A DNA stretch of 64,000 nt from Deltaproteobacteria bacterium. GTDB taxonomy: Bacteria; Desulfobacterota; Desulfomonilia; UBA1062. The translations under genes and the position numbers were made by a program. The stretch's first letter is position 1, and every line of letters starts with the position of its first letter. This document shows, piece after piece, positions 25,340 through 34,210 of this stretch. Where the stretch lies: NCBI GenBank assembly GCA_029547045.1, contig JAKPQL010000083.1, positions 1 to 64,000 of the forward strand, in the 5' to 3' direction. The notes under the pieces were generated by a model, which was not told where the DNA came from, made no database searches, and was given only the letters and a program-made list of their open reading frames with translations.

Positions 25340-26100
25340 GCCATCACATTGTCGAACTGAAGGGGCTGTCTCACGTGTATCCTGACGGGACAGAAGCGCT
25401 CTCGGACATCAGCATCCGTATAACCCACGGCGAGTCCGTTGCCGTCGTGGGGGCCAACGGCGCGGGTAAGTCGACACTGCTCCTCCACCTCAACGGTTTT
25501 CTGAAGCCATCCTCGGGCAGCGTGCGCATCGGGGATTACCCCCTCACAAAGGAAACCCTTCAGGAAGTCAGACGAACCGTGGGCATGATCTTCCAGGACC
25601 CCGACGACCAGCTCTTTATGTCCACCATCCAGGAAGACGTGGCCTTCGGACCGTTCAACCTCGGCCTGCCCCGTGACGAGGTCGATCAGAGGGTGGCTGA
25701 TGCCCTCGAGCGCATGGGCATCAACCATCTCAGGGACAAGCCGCCCTTCAGGCTCTCCGCCGGAGAGAAGCGCCGCGCCGCCATCGCAACGGTCCTATCC
25801 ATGACCCCGGACATCATGGTGCTCGACGAGCCCACCACCGGCCTCGATCCCCTCGGCAGAAGGCAGATCATCACCATCCTGAGGGAGTTCACCCACACCA
25901 AGATCATCGCCACCCATGATCTGGACCTGGTCCTTGACCTCTGCGCCAGGACCATCGTGCTCCATCAGGGCCGGATATGGGCCGACGGGCAGACTTGTGA
26001 CATCTTCCGGGATGAGGCGCTCCTTCATGAATGCCATCTTGAGAAACCCTTGTCTATGCAGGGGTGCCCGGTATGCTCCGCAGGGACTCCTGAGGATTGA
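25336..26100 (+). CDS. nikO: ECF nickel transporter ATPase NikO/CbiO (non-canonical start likely)
   Basis: About 254 residues. Walker A is VGANGAGKSTLLLHLNG, the Q-loop FQDPDDQLFM is typical of CbiO/EcfA, the signature is LSAGEKRRAAIATVL and Walker B MVLDEPTTGLDPL. Homology begins at HHIVELKGLSHVYPDG, directly at the nikQ stop. There is no ATG, GTG or TTG there. An ATA at 25336 overlaps the nikQ TAA (ATAA) seven bases after GGAGG. The only standard alternative nearby is ATG 25258, which would lie deep within nikQ. The protein ends in a Cys-containing tail (GCPVCSAG). Confidence 0.88.
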   Translation: MSHHIVELKGLSHVYPDGTEALSDISIRITHGESVAVVGANGAGKSTLLLHLNGFLKPSSGSVRIGDYPLTKETLQEVRRTVGMIFQDPDDQLFMSTIQEDVAFGPFNLGLPRDEVDQRVADALERMGINHLRDKPPFRLSAGEKRRAAIATVLSMTPDIMVLDEPTTGLDPLGRRQIITILREFTHTKIIATHDLDLVLDLCARTIVLHQGRIWADGQTCDIFRDEALLHECHLEKPLSMQGCPVCSAGTPED

Positions 26101-26168
26101 AGGACTGGATCCACTCCACCCCCTGATTTTTCTTGCCTGAAAAAAAAGGTTCGTGGTAACCCGTCAGG

Positions 26169-27221
26169 ATGGACGCATCATCTCGCCGTGAGCCCTTCCG
26201 CATGCAGGACAGCGTCCAGGCCCTGCACAGCAGGCATCTGACATATCGCTGCACATTGGCAACCAGCCGGATATTCCTCGAATGGATCTCCTTCATGGCA
26301 TGTTTCCTTGCCTGCCTGGGATTGCCAGTCAATGCAGGGGCGGCCTCGCTCCCCGGAACCGTCAGGGTGGACGGCGTCCTCATGACCGGCAGGACCACGA
26401 ACACCACCACCTTTGACGGCGGGACGAGCAGGCTCAGGTGGCCCATCGACGTGAAGACCCCGGGCCTCGGCATGAACCTGGGGCTCCTGGACTGCATGGA
26501 CCTTGACCTGAGCGTCGTGGCCGAGCCGTGGGGGGCGAACAACAGCCCCATGCTCGACTGCGACTACCTGGACGAGGCCGAGTATGCGGGAAGACAGCCC
26601 CACGCGGGCGTGGACATCGCATCCACCACCGAGCTGGACTCCAAGGCGCTGGTGATGGCCGTGAGCTCCCGCATCTTCCCGGTGCGCAGGGGAGCCCTGT
26701 CTGCCGGCATCTCTCTGGGGTACCGCCACGAGGAGTACGACTACCGGGGGTTCAACACCTCTCAGACCGGCTACGGCCCCTGGGCGTCCAGCTCCGCCGT
26801 GGTTGACGGCCCCTCTACGCTCTACTCCGTGGACTACGACATATTCTCGGCCGGCATCGCCCTGAAGTCAGCCATCGAGGATGGCATCGAGATCACCTTC
26901 GAGGTCTTGGCCCTGCCGTATGTCTGCGCAAGCGACGAGGACGATCATCTGAGGCGGAACAGGGTCACCCGAACCAGCTCCACGGGCAGCGGCTACCAGA
27001 CCTCCGTGCGGGGGTCCTTTACCGTCACGGACCACTGGGTCCTCGCATCGGAGTGCGCCTACGCCCGCATCGCCACGGACGGCCACCAGACCCAGTACTG
27101 GTACGGAGACGACCCCGCCACGCCCGGGTTCAACGATACGGGTTACAGCCTGAGCGGCATTGATGCGGAACTCGACCTGAAGACCTTCCGGGTCGCCATC
27201 GGCCTTGAGCGCCGCTTCTAG
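26169..27221 (+). CDS. Omptin-family outer membrane protease
   Basis: A 350-residue beta-barrel protein. A signal peptide ends near VNAGAA (residue 59). The barrel matches omptins such as OmpT: SRLRWPID, PMLDCDYLDE (OmpT MVDQDWMDS), ISLGYRHEEYDYRG, YSVDYDIFSAGIAL and CASDEDDHLRRNRV (OmpT EASDNDEHYDPG). The catalytic residues corresponding to OmpT Asp83, Asp85, Asp210 and His212 are Asp130, Asp132, Asp258 and His260. It ends in the usual C-terminal Phe. The start is uncertain: no good ribosome site precedes 26169, and TTG 26256 or ATG 26295 could also serve. It follows nikO by 68 bases. Confidence 0.8.
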   Translation: MDASSRREPFRMQDSVQALHSRHLTYRCTLATSRIFLEWISFMACFLACLGLPVNAGAASLPGTVRVDGVLMTGRTTNTTTFDGGTSRLRWPIDVKTPGLGMNLGLLDCMDLDLSVVAEPWGANNSPMLDCDYLDEAEYAGRQPHAGVDIASTTELDSKALVMAVSSRIFPVRRGALSAGISLGYRHEEYDYRGFNTSQTGYGPWASSSAVVDGPSTLYSVDYDIFSAGIALKSAIEDGIEITFEVLALPYVCASDEDDHLRRNRVTRTSSTGSGYQTSVRGSFTVTDHWVLASECAYARIATDGHQTQYWYGDDPATPGFNDTGYSLSGIDAELDLKTFRVAIGLERRF

Positions 27222-27288
27222 CTGGAGCGGCGGACTGTGAGCACTCCCCAGCACTCAAACACGGACCCGCCCTGCACCCATCTGCCGC

Positions 27289-27317
27289 TTGCCCCGGGAG
27301 TCTGCGGCATTTATTAT
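27289..27317 (+). promoter_or_regulatory. Sigma-70 promoter for the TPR/pseudo-receiver gene
   Basis: TTGCCC (27289-27294) and TATTAT (27312-27317) are 17 bases apart; the -10 matches five of six positions. The predicted transcript has a leader of about 110 bases before 27435, in which I recognise no riboswitch. Confidence 0.5.
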
Positions 27318-27434
27318 AGTTATCACCATGGGAGAGCAGCAGAGAACATGTGAAGACCCCCGCGCCGGGAAGAGGGTTACCGGCCGGGCACTTTCCGGTA
27401 CGGCGCCGAAGATGCACTCGGGAAAGGAATCGCC

Positions 27435-28460
27435 ATGACCATTGCCCCGGGTATCCGGATCCTCATTATCGGGCCGAATGCCTTCCTGCACAAGAATCTC
27501 ACCGCCATGCTCGCAAAAATCGGCTGCACCTCGGTGGAACATACCGATGACGGTCCTTCCGGATGGGAGCTCATAAAGCGGATCAACCCCGGCATCGTCA
27601 TCGCCCAGTGGGAGATGCCCGAAATGAACGGCCTGGCACTGCTCAGGGTCATCCGCTCGGACACCTACTATGCGGATACTCCGGTGGTGCTCTGGACCAA
27701 CGAGATAACCCGGAGCGACGTCATCAAGGCGGGAGAGGCGGGGGTGAATGCCATCCTCGTGGAACCCCTGAGCGTGGATATCCTGGAAAACAAGCTCAGG
27801 CTCATCATGGAATTCGACATGAGCCCGTCCGCAAAGAAGGCCAGGGCCATCCTGGAGAAGGGCGACGCGTACATGAGGGCCGGGGTCTTCGACAGGGCGC
27901 TCCAGGAGTACGAGAACGTGCTCACCATCCTCGAATCGGCGGAGGTCTACTACAACATCGGCTACATCAAGACCGCCCGGGGCGAATACGACGAGGCCCT
28001 GGCGGCCTTCCGGAAGGCCACCCAGATCAACCAGCTCTTCGCCAAGGCATACCAGGCAATGGCGGAGGTCTACATCAAGATGGGCAACAACGAGATGGCG
28101 GAAAAGTACCTCAACATGGCGGGCGAGATCTTCCTGGAGCGAGACATGCACGACCAGGCGGAGAGCATCTTCAACGAGATCATCTCGCTGAACCCGAACA
28201 CCACGAACGTGTACAACAGCCTGGGCATTATCTACCGGAGGCAGAACCGGCACGCCGATGCGGTGAAGGTCTACCAGAAGGCGGTGAAGATCGACCCCGA
28301 AGACGAGAACATCCACTTCAACATGGGCAGGGCCTACCTGGAGATGGGGCAGAACCACCTGGCCAGGGAATGCTTCATCAGGGCGCTGCGCATCAACCCC
28401 GAGTTCGAGACGGCCGCAGCCATGATGAAGGCCATCGACGCCCTGGGCAGGACGCCCTGA
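27435..28460 (+). CDS. Pseudo-receiver domain protein with TPR repeats
   Basis: A 341-residue cytoplasmic protein. Residues about 5-125 have the receiver fold (IRILIIGPNAFLHKNLTAML, PVVLWTNEITRSDVIKAGEAG), but the acidic pair is missing, the phosphoacceptor position is Gln58 (IAQWEMPEMNG) and the conserved Lys is Glu110 (LVEP). Phosphorylation is therefore unlikely. Residues about 135-340 are tetratricopeptide repeats, for example AEVYYNIGYIKTARGEYDEA and TTNVYNSLGIIYRRQNRHAD. It is probably a scaffold. It converges with the next gene, 12 bases away. Confidence 0.85.
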   Translation: MTIAPGIRILIIGPNAFLHKNLTAMLAKIGCTSVEHTDDGPSGWELIKRINPGIVIAQWEMPEMNGLALLRVIRSDTYYADTPVVLWTNEITRSDVIKAGEAGVNAILVEPLSVDILENKLRLIMEFDMSPSAKKARAILEKGDAYMRAGVFDRALQEYENVLTILESAEVYYNIGYIKTARGEYDEALAAFRKATQINQLFAKAYQAMAEVYIKMGNNEMAEKYLNMAGEIFLERDMHDQAESIFNEIISLNPNTTNVYNSLGIIYRRQNRHADAVKVYQKAVKIDPEDENIHFNMGRAYLEMGQNHLARECFIRALRINPEFETAAAMMKAIDALGRTP

Positions 28461-28472
28461 CACGGCTGATGC

Positions 28473-29693
28473 CTAGGCGTACTTCTTGAGCTCGAACACC
28501 TTGCGGTCCTGGGTGGCCACGATGTGGTAGACCTTGTCCTGGGGCACGTAGATGTAGGGCACGTCGTCCTCGCGCCGGTAGAGGAAGTGCGACAGGATCA
28601 TGCGGTTGACGGCCCGGTGCCCGATGATCATGATGTTGTCGGGCTTCTGGTTCAGGAAGAAGGCCTTCTTGATGCCGATCTTGATCCGCTCCTTCATGGT
28701 GGCGTACCCCTCCCCTCCCGGATACGCGTAGGTGTACTTGTTCGCCTTGCGGGCCGAGTGGATGTCCGGCTTGAACCGCTGGATCTCGTCATAGGTCATG
28801 CCCTCGCAGATGCCGGCATTGATCTCGTTGAATTCCCTGAGCGGCACGATCTCGCAGTCCTCCTGCTCGGCCCTGATGGCCTCCGCCGTCTGGATGGTGC
28901 GTTTCTTCTCGCTGGTGAAGATGTAGGCGAGCCTCTTCTTCCGGAAGAACCTCCCCAGGGCCCGGGCCTGTTCCCTGCCGCGCTCCGTGAGGTCCGGGTC
29001 TCCGCCGATGCGGTCCTCCACGTTGTACATGCTCTCTGTGTGCCGGATGAGATACAGGCTCTTCACCACGTCCGTGACCAGGCAGTCCCGGATGCGGGAG
29101 TACAGGGGCAGCTGGTCCTCGATCTGCTCGTTCACGATGCGGTTGTGCAGGGAATCCATGAGGATATAGTTCCGCTCCACGTGGAGCGGATTGTAGATCA
29201 GGCGGTAGTAGTCGATGCGCTTCTTGAACTCGGCAACGGCCTGCTCCTGGGTCAGCGAGCCGAACTCGGGCGAACGGACCTTGTGGCGGATGCTCAGGTC
29301 CACGATATCCTCGTCGTTGTTGATGCACTCGATGTAGAGGATGGGGTGGTCCTGCAGGTGCTCTTCGATGAGCTGCCGACGGGACCGGCTCACGTTGGTG
29401 GCGTCCAGGATGGCCACCATGCCCCTGTTCCTCAAATAGGCCTTGGCCCGCTGGATGTTCATGAGGGCGAAATGCTTCCGCAGGTCCACGGCCTCGGTGT
29501 TCTCGGGGTTGTAGAACTCGGACATCCACGTTTCGGTGGGGGCGTACCTCCTGCGGAGCTCGCCGTTGTTGTAGATCATGGTGGGGATGTCGTTCTTCTT
29601 GAAGATGTCCTGCAGCCGGTACGCGATGGTGGATTTGCCCTGGGACGGCAGGCCCACCATCACGATATAGAGTTTCTCGTCCTTGATGGTCAT
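28473..29693 (-). CDS. Bifunctional 6-phosphofructo-2-kinase / fructose-2,6-bisphosphatase-like protein
   Basis: A 406-residue protein with the architecture of eukaryotic PFKFB. The kinase half has P-loop VMVGLPSQGKSTIAYRL and ATNVSRSRR. The phosphatase half has SLYLIRHTESMYN (RHG-type phosphohistidine motif, with T for G), GGDPDLTERGREQA, FNEINAGICEGMTYDEI, KYTYAYPGGEGY and the second catalytic histidine in IIGHRAVNR. In eukaryotes it controls glycolysis through fructose 2,6-bisphosphate. A role in a bacterium with glycogen synthase (at 55955) is plausible but the substrate is unproven. The ATG at 29693 is chosen as the start of conservation. Confidence 0.85.
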   Translation of the reverse strand: MTIKDEKLYIVMVGLPSQGKSTIAYRLQDIFKKNDIPTMIYNNGELRRRYAPTETWMSEFYNPENTEAVDLRKHFALMNIQRAKAYLRNRGMVAILDATNVSRSRRQLIEEHLQDHPILYIECINNDEDIVDLSIRHKVRSPEFGSLTQEQAVAEFKKRIDYYRLIYNPLHVERNYILMDSLHNRIVNEQIEDQLPLYSRIRDCLVTDVVKSLYLIRHTESMYNVEDRIGGDPDLTERGREQARALGRFFRKKRLAYIFTSEKKRTIQTAEAIRAEQEDCEIVPLREFNEINAGICEGMTYDEIQRFKPDIHSARKANKYTYAYPGGEGYATMKERIKIGIKKAFFLNQKPDNIMIIGHRAVNRMILSHFLYRREDDVPYIYVPQDKVYHIVATQDRKVFELKKYA

Positions 29694-29843
29694 TACCTGA
29701 AGATACCATCGGCGCAGGTGCAAGACAAGGCATTTCCCCCGGCCTCACGGGCCCCTTGAACAAACCTCCGATGCCGGGTCCGCATGCCACCAAAACGGCT
29801 CCCGGGCTCCATCCGCCCCTGTTCAGGACAGGAGAAAAACACC

Positions 29844-29872
29844 TTGACAAGGCCCGGTTCTGTCATTAGAAG
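29844..29872 (+). promoter_or_regulatory. Sigma-70 promoter for tRNA-Gln/tRNA-Glu
   Basis: A perfect -35 box TTGACA (29844-29849) is followed after 17 bases by TAGAAG (29867-29872), or after 16 by TTAGAA. The -10 is weak. The first tRNA starts 13 bases after it. Confidence 0.55.
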
Positions 29873-29884
29873 AGCTAAGTACGC

Positions 29885-29958
29885 TGGGGGATCGTCCAAT
29901 GGTAAGACAGCGGACTCTGACTCCGTTTATCTAGGTTCGAATCCTAGTCCCCCAGCCA
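29885..29958 (+). tRNA. tRNA-Gln (CTG), CCA encoded
   Basis: The acceptor stem TGGGGGA pairs with TCCCCCA (29948-29954), discriminator G, then CCA. The anticodon loop CTCTGAC gives CTG. The T arm AGGTTCGAATCCT is intact. Encoded with tRNA-Glu, eight bases apart, probably on one transcript. Confidence 0.97.
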
Positions 29959-29966
29959 GTGAGTGC

Positions 29967-30042
29967 GGTCCCATCGTCTAGTGGCCTAGGACAACGGCCT
30001 CTCACGCCGTAAACAGGGGTTCGATTCCCCTTGGGACTACCA
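29967..30042 (+). tRNA. tRNA-Glu (CTC), CCA encoded
   Basis: The acceptor stem GGTCCCA pairs with TGGGACT (30032-30038) with a G-U at the end, discriminator A, then CCA. The anticodon loop CTCTCAC gives CTC. The T arm AGGGGTTCGATTCCCCT is perfect. A strong hairpin follows seven bases after the tRNA. Confidence 0.96.
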
Positions 30043-30048
30043 ACAGGC

Positions 30049-30083
30049 AGGAGGGGGGCATGATCCCATCATGCCCCCCTCCT
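30049..30083. terminator. Strong hairpin between tRNA-Glu and gdhA, probable bidirectional terminator
   Basis: Sixteen-base perfect arms (AGGAGGGGGGCATGAT at 30049-30064, complement at 30068-30083) enclose a CCC loop. There is no long T tract on the plus strand, so termination may not be classical. Position between convergent transcription units fits a shared terminator. Confidence 0.75.
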
Positions 30084-30130
30084 CTGCTTCAGTCTATCCT
30101 GTGCCGTTCGGGTGCGCCCGCAAGAGCGCC

Positions 30131-31561
<1,431 letters not shown>

Positions 31562-31659
31562 TCACAGGTCATGGGCAGGCCCTCATGTCCTGGAACACCA
31601 GCTCCTCTTGGGCACCAGAAAACCTCTGATCATCAAACCCGAAAAAGGAAGGTTTGGCA

Positions 31660-31722
31660 ATCAGGGATTTGCCGATTTATCTATAGGGGATTACCTTATT
31701 TATAAATAAGGTTTTCCCTGAT
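31660..31722. repeat. Nested palindromes in the AT-rich gap upstream of gdhA
   Basis: A perfect 20-base palindrome ACCTTATTTATAAATAAGGT (31693-31712) is flanked by an outer inverted repeat ATCAGGGA (31660-31667) / TCCCTGAT (31715-31722). The 275-base gap also holds a GGCAA-N8-TTGCC repeat at about 31656. The region lies about 170-230 bases upstream of gdhA and just after the response regulator gene. It may be a regulator site or a transcription end; the sequence alone does not decide. No convincing gdhA promoter was found. Confidence 0.5.
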
Positions 31723-31764
31723 GCTTGTCTTCTGCAAGCCTGGATGTCCGGCGATGAGACTCGG

Positions 31765-32421
31765 TCAGTTTCCGCTCTGGGCCCACTGGATGGCATACTT
31801 CATGAGGTCATTGCCGGTGGAGAGCCTGAGCTTTTCCTTGATGTGGGAGCGGTACGACTCGATGGTCTTCACGCTCAGGTGGAGTTCTTCTGCGATCTGG
31901 CTCGTCTTGAACCCCTGGCCGATGAGGCGGAACACGGTGAGCTCGCGGTTGCTCAGCAGGTCGAGCGGGGTGCTCGCCCCCTTTGTGTCACCGGAAATGA
32001 GCGTTTCCAGCATCTTGGTGGTGATGCGGTCGCTCACGAAGATCTCGCCGTCCAGCACCTTGCGGATGGCCACGAGCACCTTGTCCACCGCCTCCTGCTT
32101 CATGATGTACCCGCGCGCCCCTGCGCGGAGCGCCCGCTCGGCGAAGAGGGTCTCGTCGTGCATGGACACCACCAGGGCGGGCAGGTCCCGGTACTTCAGC
32201 TTCATGGTCTTTATGAGCTCGATGCCATCGACCCCGGGCAGGGCAAGGTCAACGATGACGAGGTCCGGCGCCAGGGATTCGATCTTCTCGAGGGCTCCCT
32301 GCACCTCTTGGGCCTCGCCCACCACCTTCAGGTCGGGCTCCGAGTCTATGACCATGGCAAGCCCCTTGCGCAGGATGGGGTGGTCGTCAACGATGAGAAT
32401 CTTTCTGCGTCCCATGTGCAT
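31765..32421 (-). CDS. NarL/FixJ-family response regulator
   Basis: A 218-residue protein. The receiver domain has the acidic pair in ILIVDDHPILRKGL, phosphoacceptor Asp in LVIVDLALPGVDG and Lys in YIMKQE. The C-terminal LuxR-type helix-turn-helix is LSNRELTVFRLIGQGFKTSQ and LHLSVKTIESYRSHI. It is downstream of, and probably phosphorylated by, the kinase ending at 32463. Start at 32421 has AAAGGACG before it; ATG 32415 is also possible. Confidence 0.94.
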   Translation of the reverse strand: MHMGRRKILIVDDHPILRKGLAMVIDSEPDLKVVGEAQEVQGALEKIESLAPDLVIVDLALPGVDGIELIKTMKLKYRDLPALVVSMHDETLFAERALRAGARGYIMKQEAVDKVLVAIRKVLDGEIFVSDRITTKMLETLISGDTKGASTPLDLLSNRELTVFRLIGQGFKTSQIAEELHLSVKTIESYRSHIKEKLRLSTGNDLMKYAIQWAQSGN

Positions 32422-32462
32422 CGTCCTTTCCTCAGCACGCTCTCAGAGGTGCTGAAACGATA

Positions 32463-34049
32463 TTAGATCCCATCTCGAAGGGGAAAGCAACACACAAGGT
32501 CGGTCCCTCCCCCGGGGCGTGCGCGGATGTCCAGGGTCGCCTCGATCATTGAGGCGCGGTACTGCATGATGTTCAGCCCCATGCCCCTGCCGTGGCCCCT
32601 TGCCTGCCCCATGCCCACGCCGTTGTCGCTCACCCGCAGCTCGCACCCGGCGCCCCTGCGCTCGAGGCAGACCTCGATCCGGTCCGCGTGCCCGTGCTTG
32701 ATGGCGTTATTCAGGGCTTCCTGCACGATCCGGTACAGGTTCGTGGCCGCCTCGGTGTCCAGGATGTAGATGGGCTCCGCGCAGACGAACGAACACGAGA
32801 CGCCGAAGAGTTTCTGCACGTTCTCGGCAAGCTTCCCGAGTGCGTGCATGAGACCGTCGGCCTGCAGTTCCACCGGGTTCAGCCCGCGGGCGAAGCCCCG
32901 GGTCATGGTGATGGCCTGGTCGATGAGTTCGAGGATCTCGGCGATGTCCGAGGGTTCCAGCGGGATTCCCGACGCCACCTTCTTCTCCAGGACCTTCCCC
33001 ATGAACCCGATGCCCGTGAGGTGCTGGGACAGGCTGTCGTGGAGATCCTGCCCGATCCTGCGCTGCTCGCGGTTGCTGATCTCGAGGATCTCCCGCTCCA
33101 GCTGCTTGCGCTTGGTGATGTCCCGCACGATGCCCAGCACCTCGTCGTTCCGGTACACCACCATACGGACCTCGAAATCCCTGGACACCCCGTCTATGGA
33201 CAGGTGCTGCTCGTACACCTGGGGGTTGCCGGTCTCGAGGGCCCGTCTCACCGTGAGCATGCCCTGGTCCAGGAGCCTGCGGGGGATGAGTCCTTCCCTG
33301 TCGGCGAGCGTGTAGATGTTCCTGCCGATCATCTTCTTGCCCGGTTCCCGCAATGTGACGAAGGTCCCCTCGTGGAACCCCACCAGGGTCCCGTGGGTGT
33401 CCACCTGAAACATGAGGTCGGGTATGGCGTTCAGCAGGGCCCGGTTCTTGAACTCGCTCTCCTTGAGCGCCTCCTCGGTGAAGTGCCGCTCCAGCACCAT
33501 GCCGATGCGCTCGGCGATCACCCTCATGAGGCTCCGCTCCTCCTTGAGGAAGGGCCCCTCGTCCCTGTCTGGCTTCTGCTCGCGGTAGAAGACCTCCAGG
33601 GTCCCCCGCTTGAGGCCTCCCACCATGATGTCCTGGGACTGCCTCCAGGGGGTCTCGGCGAAATCCGGGCTCTGCACCACCATGTCCCCCAGTCCGAGGC
33701 GGCAACAGGTGATCTCGGGGTACTGCCAGGCGTCCGGGATGATCTCCACGATCCGCTGGAGGATCTCGTCCAGGTCAAGGCCGTATTTCTCCACGATGCT
33801 GGAAATGCCGTAGAGGCAATTCAGCTCCTTGACCCGCTCCTTGAGTGCCTGGGCAAACTCGCCGTAGCGTTCCCAGTCCCTGTCCCTGGGGGACTCGGCC
33901 CTGCGCAGCCTCTGGATAGCCTTCTCGGCCCGGTGGAGCTCGGCGATGACCTCACGTCGAGGCTTCTCGAGGGATGTTCCCCTCGCCCTCTTCCCTGCGC
34001 TTTTCCTAACCTTCGGCCCGGTCGGTCCTGGTGGCTTCATATGATTCAT
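32463..34049 (-). CDS. NarX/DegS-type sensor histidine kinase with GAF-like and PAS domains
   Basis: About 528 residues without membrane segments. After a basic N terminus (KVRKSAGKRARG) and coiled coil, a GAF-like region (VKELNCLYGISSIVEKYGLD) and a PAS domain (LLNAIPDLMFQVDTHGTLVG) lead to the HisKA_3 domain with the phospho-His in RRIGQDLHDSLSQHLTGIGF. The ATPase domain has EALNNAIKHGHA and DNGVGMG. It pairs with the NarL-type regulator 41 bases downstream. The start is uncertain: ATG 34049 or 34040 is likely, since sequence further upstream lacks conserved character and runs toward the glnS promoter. Confidence 0.88.
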   Translation of the reverse strand: MNHMKPPGPTGPKVRKSAGKRARGTSLEKPRREVIAELHRAEKAIQRLRRAESPRDRDWERYGEFAQALKERVKELNCLYGISSIVEKYGLDLDEILQRIVEIIPDAWQYPEITCCRLGLGDMVVQSPDFAETPWRQSQDIMVGGLKRGTLEVFYREQKPDRDEGPFLKEERSLMRVIAERIGMVLERHFTEEALKESEFKNRALLNAIPDLMFQVDTHGTLVGFHEGTFVTLREPGKKMIGRNIYTLADREGLIPRRLLDQGMLTVRRALETGNPQVYEQHLSIDGVSRDFEVRMVVYRNDEVLGIVRDITKRKQLEREILEISNREQRRIGQDLHDSLSQHLTGIGFMGKVLEKKVASGIPLEPSDIAEILELIDQAITMTRGFARGLNPVELQADGLMHALGKLAENVQKLFGVSCSFVCAEPIYILDTEAATNLYRIVQEALNNAIKHGHADRIEVCLERRGAGCELRVSDNGVGMGQARGHGRGMGLNIMQYRASMIEATLDIRARPGGGTDLVCCFPLRDGI

Positions 34050-34140
34050 CCGTCCGTGTGATCCGGAACATGTATACCCTTCGGGCACCTCTCTGCAAGA
34101 ACGGATCGAATCCCGTCCTGGTGCTGCTCCCATAGATGGG

Positions 34141-34169
34141 TGCACAAGGGCCCGGTCCTGTGGTATGAT
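34141..34169 (+). promoter_or_regulatory. Sigma-70 promoter for glnS
   Basis: TGCACA (34141-34146) and TATGAT (34164-34169) are 17 bases apart, with four and five of six consensus matches. The predicted start near 34176 gives a leader of about 35 bases before 34211. Confidence 0.6.
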
Positions 34170-34210
34170 GGCCGTCGAACGAAACCAAACCACACCGAGG
34201 ACGCAAGGCC

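Noticed and set aside
27318-27434. Possible c-di-GMP riboswitch in the leader of the TPR gene, suggested by GGGTTACCGG
   Set aside because: The rest of the GEMM core is absent; the match is a short common string.
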